From contig JAIOQX010000006.1 in NCBI GenBank assembly GCA_021108415.1, positions 62,001-126,000 of the forward strand: a stretch of DNA of 64,000 bases. The letters run 5' to 3'. How positions within the stretch are numbered: position 1 is the first letter of the stretch; every line of letters starts with the position of its first letter. Below the pieces are notes generated by a model, which was given only the letters and a program-made list of their open reading frames with translations, had not been told where the DNA came from and searched no databases. Position numbers and translations under genes: made by a program. Shown piece after piece: positions 53,850 through 62,873 of this stretch. Source of the stretch: Acholeplasmataceae bacterium. GTDB lineage: Bacteria > Bacillota_I > Bacilli_A > Acholeplasmatales > Acholeplasmataceae.

Positions 53850-55828
53850 AATACCACCTCAAATATATGTAAAAACTGATAAACCAACGTTGCAAGTAAC
53901 CAAGCAATACCTGTCTGGAAAAATACGGCTTTCCACATTCTTTTCGTTGTTCCTAATTCTCTTCTCATTGCTCCGATTGCTCCAAAACATGGTGCACTAA
54001 ATAAATTAAAGACCATAAAAGCATATGCAGATGCTGGTGTGAAGAAACTAAATGCTTGACTGTTAAATATGAATATACCATCATTAACCGGCTCTGAGTT
54101 ACCTGCAATAATAGCCATTGAGGCAACAATTTGTTCTTTAGCGACTAACCCTTGTATTGCAGATACTGTTGCTTCCCAACTAAATGTTCCTAAAAACGGA
54201 TAGAATACCCAAGAAAACAATTTACCCACTCCAGCAAGCATTGAATCTGATGCATCTATGCCATATTCTAATCTAAATGAAAAATTAAGTAAGAACCATA
54301 CTGCAATAGATGCTATAAGTATAATCGATCCTGCTTGTTTAATAAAGGCAAATACTTTATCAAAGACGTCTTTAAAGATAAATTTGAAATTTGGTAGTTT
54401 ATAATTAGGCAATTCAAGAATAAAACTTGAAGTTTTTCCTCTAAATAGTATAGTCTTCATAATGAATGCTGACAAAATAATAACGATAACCGCAAAGAAA
54501 TATAGTGAAGCACTAACAAGTCCAGAATAATCTCCAAAGAAATATCCAGCAAATAACACAATAATTGGTAATTTTGCACTACATGGTACAAAAGGTGTCA
54601 ACATGATGGTCATCTTCTTTTCGGTTTCATCATGAATAGTTCTTGCGGACATAATCGCAGGAACACTACATCCACTACCTATGATAAATGGAATTAATGA
54701 TTTACCTGACAAACCTACTTTTTGGAATACTTTATCTAAGAAAAATGCAATTCTACTCATATAACCAGTTGTTTCTAAAAATGAAATCAGTAAAAACAAT
54801 ATCGCTAATTGAGGTAAAAATGTTAAGATTGCCCCAACTCCAGCTAAAATCCCATCAACAACTAGACTTTTTGACCAAACCGAAGCGCCCCAAAGATCTA
54901 ATGTTTTTGCTAGCCAATCACCAAAGATCGTTACATATTTATCTACAAAATCAACGGTTAGTGATCCAAATGGACCTGCAGCAAGATAATAAACCGAAAA
55001 CATGATCAAGATAAAGATTGGAATTGCTAAATATCGATTCAAGAATATTCGATCAAGCTTATCGGTTGCGCTCATGTTTTGTTTGGTTGATTTAATCGAT
55101 TCATCTCTTATTTGTTCAATATATCGATATCTTTCATCTGCGATAACTTGTTCCATATCTCTGTTATAATTAGCAGTTATTTTTTCAACAAGCTTTCTTG
55201 ATCCATTTTGATGATATTCATCAAAATCTATATCATTTTCTATAAGTCTTATCGCAATATATCTTTCATGGCTATGTTTGATTTCTGCCTCCATTTTGAC
55301 AAGGCATTCTTCTAATTCATGATCATATATATGTATATAATTATTTTTTCTGTATGTTTTGGCTTTAATCACTTGGATTAAATCAAAAACACCTGTTTTC
55401 TTTAATGCTGATATAGGGATCATTGTCGTATCTAGTTTATCTTCTAAGTACTTATAATCAATATGGATACCTCTTTGTTGAGCAATATCACTCATATTAA
55501 GCGCTACGATAACCGGAATTTCCAATTCTAACAACTGTGTTGTCAAATATAGAGATCTCTCAAGATTTGTAGAATCTATAATATTTAAAATTAGATCGAC
55601 ATTTTCTTCAAACAAATAGTTTCTAGAGATTTTCTCTTCGATTGTATATGGACTTAGTGAGTAAATACCAGGAAGATCTATAATCTCAAAGTCTGTAGAT
55701 CGAATCCGTCCTTCTTTACGTTCAATGGTTACACCAGGCCAATTACCAATCTTTTGATTGTGTCCTGTTAGAAGATTAAATAAAGTTGTTTTTCCGGCAT
55801 TTTGGTTTCCTATTAAGGCAACTCTCAT
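53846..55828 (-). CDS. feoB: Ferrous iron transporter B
   Basis: A 660-residue iron transporter. An N-terminal G-domain (about 1-160) has GNQNAGKTTLFN (G1), a switch region with T at WPGVTIERK, DLPGIYSL (G3) and NMSD (G4). The membrane part (about 265-655) contains the two gate motifs: an early FLPQLAILF and the later CSVPAIMSAR, and a C-terminal GFGAIG-like CFGAIGAMRRELG. It moves Fe(II) into the cell. Its ATG overlaps the feoA stop by 4 bases, and a GAGGTGATTTC site precedes it. Under the same promoter as feoA. Confidence 0.97.
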   Translation of the reverse strand: MRVALIGNQNAGKTTLFNLLTGHNQKIGNWPGVTIERKEGRIRSTDFEIIDLPGIYSLSPYTIEEKISRNYLFEENVDLILNIIDSTNLERSLYLTTQLLELEIPVIVALNMSDIAQQRGIHIDYKYLEDKLDTTMIPISALKKTGVFDLIQVIKAKTYRKNNYIHIYDHELEECLVKMEAEIKHSHERYIAIRLIENDIDFDEYHQNGSRKLVEKITANYNRDMEQVIADERYRYIEQIRDESIKSTKQNMSATDKLDRIFLNRYLAIPIFILIMFSVYYLAAGPFGSLTVDFVDKYVTIFGDWLAKTLDLWGASVWSKSLVVDGILAGVGAILTFLPQLAILFLLISFLETTGYMSRIAFFLDKVFQKVGLSGKSLIPFIIGSGCSVPAIMSARTIHDETEKKMTIMLTPFVPCSAKLPIIVLFAGYFFGDYSGLVSASLYFFAVIVIILSAFIMKTILFRGKTSSFILELPNYKLPNFKFIFKDVFDKVFAFIKQAGSIILIASIAVWFLLNFSFRLEYGIDASDSMLAGVGKLFSWVFYPFLGTFSWEATVSAIQGLVAKEQIVASMAIIAGNSEPVNDGIFIFNSQAFSFFTPASAYAFMVFNLFSAPCFGAIGAMRRELGTTKRMWKAVFFQTGIAWLLATLVYQFLHIFEVVL

Positions 55829-56091
55829 GAAATCACCTCAACATCTATTAGACTTAAATCTTTCTTTCTTAGACATAATTCATATCCTCTAAGTTCTATA
55901 TCATAAGGATCTCCAAGAGGTGCTATCCTTTTAATTTTAATTTGAACCCCTTCAGTAATCCCCATATCTAGAAGTCTTCTTCTTAAAGGTTTATCTATTG
56001 TATTAAGTTTTGTAACTTTAGCTTTTTGTCCGTGGACTAAATCAGCTAATGTTGCAAATTCATGTTTTTTATATATTTTTTTTCTTGCCAT
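55825..56091 (-). CDS. feoA: Ferrous iron transport protein A
   Basis: An 88-residue SH3-like cytoplasmic partner of FeoB. Typical are LADLVHGQKAKVTKLN (about 15-30), RRRLLDMGITEGVQIKI (about 38-54) and the end with YELCLRKKDLSLIDV. First gene of feoA-feoB-Cys-rich protein. The promoter 56124-56151 has a symmetric site between -35 and -10, so metal repression is likely. Confidence 0.94.
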   Translation of the reverse strand: MARKKIYKKHEFATLADLVHGQKAKVTKLNTIDKPLRRRLLDMGITEGVQIKIKRIAPLGDPYDIELRGYELCLRKKDLSLIDVEVIS

Positions 56092-56123
56092 TTTTATTGC
56101 TCCTATTGTAGTGTTTCAACTTC

Positions 56124-56151
56124 ATTATAGTTAAATAACTACAATAGTCAA
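56124..56151 (-). promoter_or_regulatory. feo promoter with palindromic operator
   Basis: Minus strand: -35 TTGACT (56146-56151), 16-base spacer, -10 TATAAT (56124-56129). Between them lies the 20-base near-perfect inverted repeat TTGTAGTTA-TT-TAACTATAA (56125-56144, 8 of 9 pairs), overlapping the -10. The position fits a metal-dependent repressor of the Fur or DtxR/MntR type; which one is not decided. Confidence 0.6.
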
Positions 56152-56189
56152 ATGATATCATAAACATTATAAATATGATTATAAAAAGA

Positions 56190-56214
56190 AAAAGGTGTGA
56201 TAAACACACCTTTT
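56190..56214 (-). terminator. Terminator of the diguanylate cyclase gene
   Basis: AAAAGGTGTG (56190-56199) and CACACCTTTT (56205-56214) form a 10-bp stem with a 5-base loop and A/T tails. Confidence 0.85.
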
Positions 56215-56233
56215 CAAATTTGATTTTTTATAG

Positions 56234-57367
56234 TTAATTTTGTTTTTCTTTATATAGTTTTTTTTGATCATACATCATAAAGTCTAAGTGCTCAAAAAAC
56301 TTATCAATATCTTTTTCGTTTTCCCCATCATAAATACCTTTACCTAAACTAAAGCTCAAGTTAAATGGAAAAGTTTTCTTCTGATTGAATTTATCTAATT
56401 GTTCTTTAATTCTTTCACTAATACCATCAATAATATCATGCTCTTCACTCAGAATAACAACCATAAATTCATCTCCACCAATTCTATAGACACCATCTTG
56501 TTTTCTAACAGATGCTTTTATGATTTTAGAGATAGTTATTAATGCTTCGTCACCTAATTTATGGCCAAACTCATCATTAATTTTTTTAAAGTCATTAATG
56601 TCAATCATCATCCCTGATAATTCAAGCCCTTTTTGTTTATTAGTTTTTAATTGTTTAATAACAAACTCATATTCTCTTCTGTTATAAAGACCTGTTAAAA
56701 AATCTGTGCTTGTGATTTTAGATTGAATATAAATGTATATAATTAAATTGGAAATGATTAAACTATTGAATACAAAATTCATATCTTTGAAAGCAATTAA
56801 AATGATTCCCGAGATTAAAGGTGGAACACTATACAACATTAATGGAATGTACTCTTGTTTTCTTATATATTTTCTATGAAGATAAATATGAATCAATGAA
56901 TAGATAAGTATAACTGAAGCTAGACCTCCTGTGATAAAAAAGAAATCACTTCTAGCAAATACATTTTGATCATTGATACTAAAGATTAAATCATTATTGT
57001 AACTTAAAATAACCAAAATAAAATTAAAAATTATCAATACACCTGGAATGATTGACATCTTTATATATCTTTTACTGTCAGGATTGACCGTAAATTCAAC
57101 ATAATATAACCAAAATAATGCAGCTATCGGTAAAAGTGTATAATATAGCCCAACACTAATATAAAGTGTAATATTTGCAAATAAAGAATCCTGTCCACTT
57201 GTTATGATAATCATTGAGTCTAAAAAAATACATGCAATATTAATCAAAATCAAATGTAAAAAGACCTTATTTAGATATTCTTTCCAATTAAGGTGTCGAA
57301 TTAAGCTGATAAATAAGATTGCTAATATGATGATTGATAATACGTTTTTTTGAATATCAATAAACAT
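56234..57367 (-). CDS. Membrane diguanylate cyclase (GGDEF)
   Basis: A 377-residue protein. The first 215 residues have about seven membrane helices without a recognised sensor name. The C-terminal GGDEF domain (about 220-375) has the catalytic YRIGGDEFMVVI (about 298-309). An intact inhibitory I-site RxxD is present as RKQD, five residues before GGDEF, so feedback control by its product cyclic di-GMP is expected. It makes cyclic di-GMP from GTP. An HD-GYP candidate hydrolase is encoded at 24662-25921. Monocistronic. Confidence 0.92.
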   Translation of the reverse strand: MFIDIQKNVLSIIILAILFISLIRHLNWKEYLNKVFLHLILINIACIFLDSMIIITSGQDSLFANITLYISVGLYYTLLPIAALFWLYYVEFTVNPDSKRYIKMSIIPGVLIIFNFILVILSYNNDLIFSINDQNVFARSDFFFITGGLASVILIYSLIHIYLHRKYIRKQEYIPLMLYSVPPLISGIILIAFKDMNFVFNSLIISNLIIYIYIQSKITSTDFLTGLYNRREYEFVIKQLKTNKQKGLELSGMMIDINDFKKINDEFGHKLGDEALITISKIIKASVRKQDGVYRIGGDEFMVVILSEEHDIIDGISERIKEQLDKFNQKKTFPFNLSFSLGKGIYDGENEKDIDKFFEHLDFMMYDQKKLYKEKQN

Positions 57368-57462
57368 CTTATATCACCTCGCTGTTAACATTATATCATA
57401 AACTCTATAAAGAAAAAATTTCAATTTAATGTCGAAAATATTTTTTTACGGTTTTTTATCAA

Positions 57463-58839
57463 TTAAAGGTCATTCATTGCTTTAACATAGGCATTGATAT
57501 CAAATTTTCTCTCTAGACCTTTTGCATTCATATATCTCAGTTTACCAAAGATTTCTCTTTCAGTCCAAGCTCTATCATGTTTACCAAAGCACCATGCAAC
57601 ACCAGCATAACTATTTGGATCTCTACCATCAATAAAATATTTATTATTTAAATAAATAATAGTTTCATATGCTTTCTTAAATGAAGGTGACCATTCAATG
57701 ATTTTTTTCGCCCAATACATCCGCATATAATTATGCATATATCCAGTTAAAACCATTTGTTTCATTGCAGCATTAAAATATATATCATGTGTATCAAATG
57801 TCTCATATGTGTTTAAATCATAAAGATATGCTTTATGATCAAATTCATGTGCGTTCATCGTCTGATATGCCCAGTTTTCACTCATTGTTTCAAACTCATC
57901 ATATCCATTAGTATAAAAGACATAATTGAATGCTAACTCTCTTCTTATTAAGAGTTGTTCTATATATTGATCAAATGATTCTCCTTTGATCTGACCTTGT
58001 TCTAATGCAAGATACAATCTTTCTAATAATTCTAAACTAGATATTTGTCCAAAATGTAGATACATACTCATTAAAGATGTAAAATTTGTAGATGGATCGC
58101 TACTCATCGGATAATAATCTGATTTATCACTTATAAAAGTAGAAAACAATTGAGATGCAGCTTTATATCCACCTTGATAATATGAACTTTTAGGAACTGC
58201 GTGATCAATATCTAGTTTATTCAACAATGCATCAATATCATTTAAGTCATTATCTGAATCTATATTTATTTTTGTCTTATTTTTTATGATATTTAATTTA
58301 TGAAAATCTCTAAATGAATGATAAAGCTTTTTAATTTTGGGTCTAATTGTATAAGCTCCATATTCTGCTTTAGTAGATGCAACACAAACAGGAACAACTA
58401 AATCAGTATCTATCATATCAATTTCTAGATCTTCGTTATCTTTAATTTGGTGAAAAAGATCTTTTCGCCAAGCTCTTTGATGTTTTAAGTAACCTCTATC
58501 CATGACAAGGGCTTGTGCATCTTTAATGTATTTTTTAATCACTTCATATGGTTTACCAAACTTTAAAACAAACGTAATCCCCAACGATTCAAGCGTTTGT
58601 TTAACTTCTTTTAATCCTTCAAGCATAAATGCATAACTTCTCTCATTAGCATCTTTATAGGTATCATCAAGACCAAAAAAACACACAAGCGGTAATTGAT
58701 AAGTATTCGCTGTATGTATTGCATGATTTAATGCGTGATTATAGTGAACTCTTTGGGATTGTTGCATCCAATAAAGCACATATTTTTTATCTGTGTTTAC
58801 TTTTCCATCTTTAATATGAAATAATCTGTTTTTATTCAT
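57463..58839 (-). CDS. phrB: Class II CPD photolyase
   Basis: A 458-residue flavoprotein that splits UV-made cyclobutane pyrimidine dimers with blue light. It begins with YVLYWMQQSQRVHYNHALNHA (two parts, about 21-41), typical of class II enzymes rather than class I (which starts with a W/F...DLR motif), and ends with FIDGRDPNSYAGVAWCFGKHDRAW (two parts, about 407-430), the class II FAD pocket. Residues for electron transfer by tryptophans are plausible but not assigned. It is divergent from a heliorhodopsin gene over 182 bases, a striking partner. Confidence 0.92.
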   Translation of the reverse strand: MNKNRLFHIKDGKVNTDKKYVLYWMQQSQRVHYNHALNHAIHTANTYQLPLVCFFGLDDTYKDANERSYAFMLEGLKEVKQTLESLGITFVLKFGKPYEVIKKYIKDAQALVMDRGYLKHQRAWRKDLFHQIKDNEDLEIDMIDTDLVVPVCVASTKAEYGAYTIRPKIKKLYHSFRDFHKLNIIKNKTKINIDSDNDLNDIDALLNKLDIDHAVPKSSYYQGGYKAASQLFSTFISDKSDYYPMSSDPSTNFTSLMSMYLHFGQISSLELLERLYLALEQGQIKGESFDQYIEQLLIRRELAFNYVFYTNGYDEFETMSENWAYQTMNAHEFDHKAYLYDLNTYETFDTHDIYFNAAMKQMVLTGYMHNYMRMYWAKKIIEWSPSFKKAYETIIYLNNKYFIDGRDPNSYAGVAWCFGKHDRAWTEREIFGKLRYMNAKGLERKFDINAYVKAMNDL

Positions 58840-59021
58840 TTTTCTCCTTTAAATGTTTAAATAACTATGTCTAATTATATTTTAACATATGATATAAAAA
58901 AAATTAAATTTGCTAACCCTGATTTTCTTTATAATTTCTTATTTATAGAGAATGTATATAATTTCCTTTTTAAAAAATGCCATGCTATAATTAAACTATA
59001 AAAAATTGGAGGTTATTTTTA
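58840..59021. promoter_or_regulatory. Divergent promoter region of photolyase and heliorhodopsin
   Basis: For heliorhodopsin: TATAAT at 58986-58991 preceded by TGC (extended -10), then a TTGGAGG ribosome site. For the photolyase on the minus strand: a TATAAT (58890s) and an AAAGGAG site. The -35 boxes are weak in both directions, which suggests that an activator or alternative control is needed. No clear shared palindrome was seen. Confidence 0.5.
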
Positions 59022-59816
59022 ATGGAAAAAACTGCTTTTCAAAAACTGAGAAAATTTAATTTAATTATGGGGGGCATACACTTTGTTCAAGGTGTCTTAA
59101 TGCTTATATTGGCTTCAACAGTGATTCAAACAATTGGTGAATTTAAACCAGTAATCACGCAGAACTTTCTACAATACAATCCAGTAACTGAAACATTGGA
59201 TTTAGTAAGTTCAAATATATTTGAATTACCATTTGGTGTATTTGTTGCAATATTCTTATTATTATCTGCTGGTGCTCATGCACTTATCGCAATTCCTAAT
59301 AAGCTTAATAACAAATACAATGAAGATCTAAAAAAAGGTATTAATCAATTTAGATGGTTTGAATATGCATTAAGTTCATCAGTAATGATCGTCTTAATCT
59401 CAACATTATTTGGTATTTATGATATTGCTTCATTAATTTTAATATTTGTTGTAAACGCAAGTATGAATCTATTTGGTCTCGTTATGGAACAATTAAATTC
59501 AAGACGTGCTGAAGGTGAAAAACTTATCTGGGGACCATTCATCTGGGGTTCTATCGCAGGTTTAGCACCATGGGTAGCAATTCTTCTTTACATGTTTGGT
59601 ACAGGTAATTATGACCAAGTACCTTGGTTTGTATGGGCAATCGTTGGTACATATTTTGTAGCATTTAACACATTCCCAGTTAACATGGTATTACAATATT
59701 TAAAAGTTGGAAAATGGAAAGATTATCTTTACGGCGAAAGAACTTATATTGTTTTAAGTTTAGTTGCCAAAACAATCTTAGCATGGTTAGTTTTATTTGG
59801 AGCTATGCAACCTTAA
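59022..59816 (+). CDS. Heliorhodopsin
   Basis: A 264-residue seven-helix retinal protein of the heliorhodopsin family. The Schiff-base lysine is K250 in helix 7 (LSLVAKTILAW) and the single counter-ion Glu E114 in helix 3 (RWFEYALSSSVMI). Family-specific features are the short N-terminal helix 1 (NLIMGGIHFVQGVLM), a long loop with residues 40-70 between the first two helices, and GEKLIWGPFIWGS near 170. Heliorhodopsins orient with the N-terminus inside, opposite to type 1 rhodopsins, and are light sensors without clear ion pumping. It is divergent from a class II photolyase gene and followed by a tocopherol-cyclase-like gene. Confidence 0.95.
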   Translation: MEKTAFQKLRKFNLIMGGIHFVQGVLMLILASTVIQTIGEFKPVITQNFLQYNPVTETLDLVSSNIFELPFGVFVAIFLLLSAGAHALIAIPNKLNNKYNEDLKKGINQFRWFEYALSSSVMIVLISTLFGIYDIASLILIFVVNASMNLFGLVMEQLNSRRAEGEKLIWGPFIWGSIAGLAPWVAILLYMFGTGNYDQVPWFVWAIVGTYFVAFNTFPVNMVLQYLKVGKWKDYLYGERTYIVLSLVAKTILAWLVLFGAMQP

Positions 59817-59833
59817 TAACATTCATAAAAAGC

Positions 59834-59858
59834 GCTAGGAGATTTCCTAGCCTTTTTT
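59834..59858 (+). terminator. Terminator after heliorhodopsin, abutting the next ribosome site
   Basis: GCTAGGA (59834-59840) and TCCTAGC (59845-59851), loop GATT, then CTTTTTT. The ribosome-binding site of the next gene (AGGAGG, 59861-59866) begins three bases later, so the next gene depends on readthrough. Confidence 0.85.
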
Positions 59859-59871
59859 ATAGGAGGAACTG

Positions 59872-60822
59872 ATGTATTTTAAAAAAATAAAACATCCAGA
59901 ATACTTTCAAGGAAATAAAAAAAAGAATAATTATTTTGAAGGTTGGTATTATAAACTTGTTACTAAAGATAAAAAAACGAGTGTTGCTTTTATACCAGGG
60001 ATTAGTATCAACAAAAAAGATCCACATGCATTCATACAAGTTTTTATATCATCAAATCAAAAACTGATGACACATTATTTAAGATATGCTAGTGATACTT
60101 TCAGTTATAGTCATGATCAATTTATGGTTCAAATAGATACACAGCTTTTTACGAAATCTCAACTAGACCTTAACATTCAAAATGACCAAATAAGCATTTC
60201 AGGTAAGATTCATATAATTGATCATATAGGTTTAAAAACTAGTTTATACGCACCAAATATTATGGGCCCATTTGCATATATACCTTTTATGGAGTGTAAT
60301 CATGGCGTCATTTCGATGCAAGCTCATCTGTCTGGCATTCTTAGAATCAATGGAGAAAAGATTAGTTTTGAAAATGGAAAATCTTATATGGAAAAAGATT
60401 GGGGAAAATCATTTCCAAAAAACTATATTTGGCTACAAACCAATCATTTCAAAGATGAATCAACATCACTCATGTTTTCTTATGCAACGATTCCATTTAT
60501 AGGTCTATCTTTTAAAGGACTTATCGTCAATTTAGTTTATCAACAAAAAGAGTTTCGCTTTTCTACTTATAATATGACTAGAATACTTAAAAAAGAAATA
60601 TTAGATAAGTCCATATATTTCATATTAAAAAAAGGATCGTATAGTCTCCATATTAAAGCTCATAAAGATCAAGAAATCGAACTTAAGTCTCCTTCTTTTG
60701 GTATCATGAATAAAACAATCAAAGAAGGACTATCTGGAGTAGTTGAAATTAAACTCTATAAAAAAAATCAACTCATCTACGAAGATACTGGTTATCAAGC
60801 TGGTATAGAGATTATGATGTAA
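59872..60822 (+). CDS. Tocopherol cyclase-like protein
   Basis: A 316-residue protein of the tocopherol cyclase-like family (PF14249 pattern). YFEGWYYK is at about 22-29, MGPFAYIPFMECNHGVIS at about 130-147 and KDWGKSFPKNYIWLQTNHF at about 176-194, all of which are family marks. Family members in plants cyclise a phytyl quinol; bacterial ones are largely untested and may act on other isoprenoids or lipids. The gene starts 21 bases after the terminator of heliorhodopsin, with no room for an own promoter, so it is read through from the heliorhodopsin promoter. The link to light or retinal is inference. Confidence 0.85.
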   Translation: MYFKKIKHPEYFQGNKKKNNYFEGWYYKLVTKDKKTSVAFIPGISINKKDPHAFIQVFISSNQKLMTHYLRYASDTFSYSHDQFMVQIDTQLFTKSQLDLNIQNDQISISGKIHIIDHIGLKTSLYAPNIMGPFAYIPFMECNHGVISMQAHLSGILRINGEKISFENGKSYMEKDWGKSFPKNYIWLQTNHFKDESTSLMFSYATIPFIGLSFKGLIVNLVYQQKEFRFSTYNMTRILKKEILDKSIYFILKKGSYSLHIKAHKDQEIELKSPSFGIMNKTIKEGLSGVVEIKLYKKNQLIYEDTGYQAGIEIMM

Positions 60823-60837
60823 ATTATTAAATAAAGT

Positions 60838-60871
60838 GGCCACATTCAGCATTGAATGTGGCCTTTTTTTT
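60838..60871 (+). terminator. Terminator of the heliorhodopsin unit
   Basis: GGCCACATTCA (60838-60848) and TGAATGTGGCC (60853-60863) form a perfect 11-bp stem, loop GCAT, then eight T. It may also serve the converging ptb gene. Confidence 0.92.
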
Positions 60872-60881
60872 ATGATTATGT

Positions 60882-61778
60882 TTATGCAATCAGTGAAGCC
60901 AAAGCAATAGAATAAAACTTAGATTCTGTTGTATCTGCTCTAGAAGTTAAAACAATCGGTTTTTTACCACCTACGACAACTGAAGCGCTTTTCGCATCAG
61001 CTAAAAACATCATTGCCTTATAAAATACATTACCTGATTCTATTTGAGGCATTAAAATCATATCTACATCTCCACAAACGTCTCCTTTGACACCTTTGTG
61101 ATCTGCAGCTTCTTTACTAATTGCGTTATCTAATCCAAAAGGTCCATCTACCCTACATCCATTTAATATACCTTCTTGATTTCTCTTAATAAGTTCAATA
61201 GCATCGACAGTAGGTTGCATTTTATCGTTTAGTTTTTCGATTGCAGCTATAATACCTATTTTTGGATTTAATATGCCTAGTTTATGAAATACACTCACAC
61301 CATTTTCAATGATCTCTTGTTTTTCATCTACATCTGGATACATATTCATTGCGCCATCTGTCATCATCAAAAGTTTATGATAATTTTTTAACTCAAATAA
61401 AGATACATGAGATAGTCTTTTATCCCCCTTAAACTCATATTCAGGTTTTAATACAGATTTTAGAATTACTTTTGTATCTACATAGCCTTTCATTAAAACA
61501 TAACCCTCATTTTCACTGGTTAGTTTTACTGCATAATCACAAGCTTTATCATGTTCCATCTCATCAATAATTTCATAATAATCTGAACTAATTGATAAAT
61601 CCTCTAATAACATGATAATGATTTCTTTATTACCAATTAATATGGGTCTGATGATATTTTCTGCTCTTGCTTTTTCTACAGCCTCTAAAACATGTTTATC
61701 ATCAGCACATGCAACAACTAAGGTTTTTAAATCACCTTCTTTTGCTTTAGATACTAATTCTTTCATATTTTTAAACAT
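60882..61778 (-). CDS. ptb: Phosphate butyryltransferase
   Basis: A 298-residue enzyme that swaps CoA on butyryl-CoA for phosphate, giving butyryl phosphate. Family features are the VVACADDKHVLEAVEKA (about 22-38) start, LMMTDGAMNMYPD (about 136-148) and the end with VVVGGKKPIVLTSRADT. Of two tandem ATGs the second (61778) has better spacing to AGGAGG. It lies 10 bases after buk in one operon. With Buk it forms the ATP-yielding end of butyrate fermentation and so completes lysine use in this organism. Confidence 0.93.
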   Translation of the reverse strand: MFKNMKELVSKAKEGDLKTLVVACADDKHVLEAVEKARAENIIRPILIGNKEIIIMLLEDLSISSDYYEIIDEMEHDKACDYAVKLTSENEGYVLMKGYVDTKVILKSVLKPEYEFKGDKRLSHVSLFELKNYHKLLMMTDGAMNMYPDVDEKQEIIENGVSVFHKLGILNPKIGIIAAIEKLNDKMQPTVDAIELIKRNQEGILNGCRVDGPFGLDNAISKEAADHKGVKGDVCGDVDMILMPQIESGNVFYKAMMFLADAKSASVVVGGKKPIVLTSRADTTESKFYSIALASLIA

Positions 61779-61791
61779 CATATGCCTCCTT

Positions 61792-62865
61792 TTAAATATA
61801 TACCTTTGGTTTTTCTTCTTTTCTTAAAACTCTTAATGCACCAAGTGCAAGTGATTCCATTTCATTTTCACCTGCATAAACAACTACAGGAGCGATAAAT
61901 TCAACTCTAGATTTAATGATTTCAACTAACATTTTATTATAAGCTAGTCCACCAGTTAAAATAATCTCATCTACTTTACCTTCTAAGACAGTTGCTTCAG
62001 ATCCAATCTCTTTTGCGATTTGATAACACATCACTTCGAATATAAACTTCGCTTCAATATCTCCATTTTCAATACGAGTAGCAATTTCTTGTCCATCGTT
62101 TGTTTGAAGATATGCGACAAGTCCACCTTGTCCATAATTTTTTCGTTTAATCTCATCTAAAGTATAATCTCCGCTAAATACCATTTTATATAATGGACCA
62201 ATAGGAACAGATCCACTTCGCTCAGGTGACATTGGACCATCACCATCTAGTGCATTATTAACATCAATTACTTTTCCATGTTCATGAGCCGCAACACTAA
62301 TGCCTCCACCTAAATGAGCAATAATTAAATTTAAGTCTTCATATTTTTTACCTAAATCACTTGCTCTCTTTCGAGCTACAGCTTTTTGATTTAGCGCATG
62401 AAATAAACTAGATCTTTTTAATTCAGGAAAACCGGTAAAACGATAATGATCATCCATTTCATCAACAGCTACTGGGTCAACAACAAACGCAGGAATATCA
62501 TAAGGTTTTCCCAGATTTCTAGCTAGTAAGCATCCTAAATTAGATGCATGCTCACCCCTCTTAAATTCCTCCATATCTTTAACCATTAAATCATTAACGC
62601 TATAGGTGCCACTTTCTATAGGTTTTAACATACCACCTCTACCAACAATTGCTGAAAACCTGCTTAAATCAATATGTTCTTTTTCTAAAAAATCAATAAT
62701 AATTTTTTCTCTAAACTGATATTGATCAATAATATGTTTATAAGAAAGTATTTCTTTTGTATCATGGCTAATCTTAAATTCTGATTTTAATACTTCATTT
62801 TCGTATATAGCAAGTTTAGTGGATGTAGATCCAGGATTGATTGCTAAAATTAAATGTTTTTCCAT
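61792..62865 (-). CDS. buk: Butyrate kinase
   Basis: A 357-residue acetokinase-family enzyme that makes ATP and butyrate from butyryl phosphate. It starts with AINPGSTSTKLAIYENE (about 7-23), has IIAHLGGGISVAAHEHGK (about 182-199) and NALDGDGPMSPERSGSVP (about 205-222), all butyrate-kinase marks. Length is as usual (about 355). It lies 8 bases after the M48 protease gene and 10 before ptb. Confidence 0.95.
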   Translation of the reverse strand: MEKHLILAINPGSTSTKLAIYENEVLKSEFKISHDTKEILSYKHIIDQYQFREKIIIDFLEKEHIDLSRFSAIVGRGGMLKPIESGTYSVNDLMVKDMEEFKRGEHASNLGCLLARNLGKPYDIPAFVVDPVAVDEMDDHYRFTGFPELKRSSLFHALNQKAVARKRASDLGKKYEDLNLIIAHLGGGISVAAHEHGKVIDVNNALDGDGPMSPERSGSVPIGPLYKMVFSGDYTLDEIKRKNYGQGGLVAYLQTNDGQEIATRIENGDIEAKFIFEVMCYQIAKEIGSEATVLEGKVDEIILTGGLAYNKMLVEIIKSRVEFIAPVVVYAGENEMESLALGALRVLRKEEKPKVYI

Positions 62866-62873
62866 TTGATCAC

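Noticed and set aside
54688-55005. 105-codon plus-strand frame
   Set aside because: Antisense to feoB with low-complexity Leu/Gln content.
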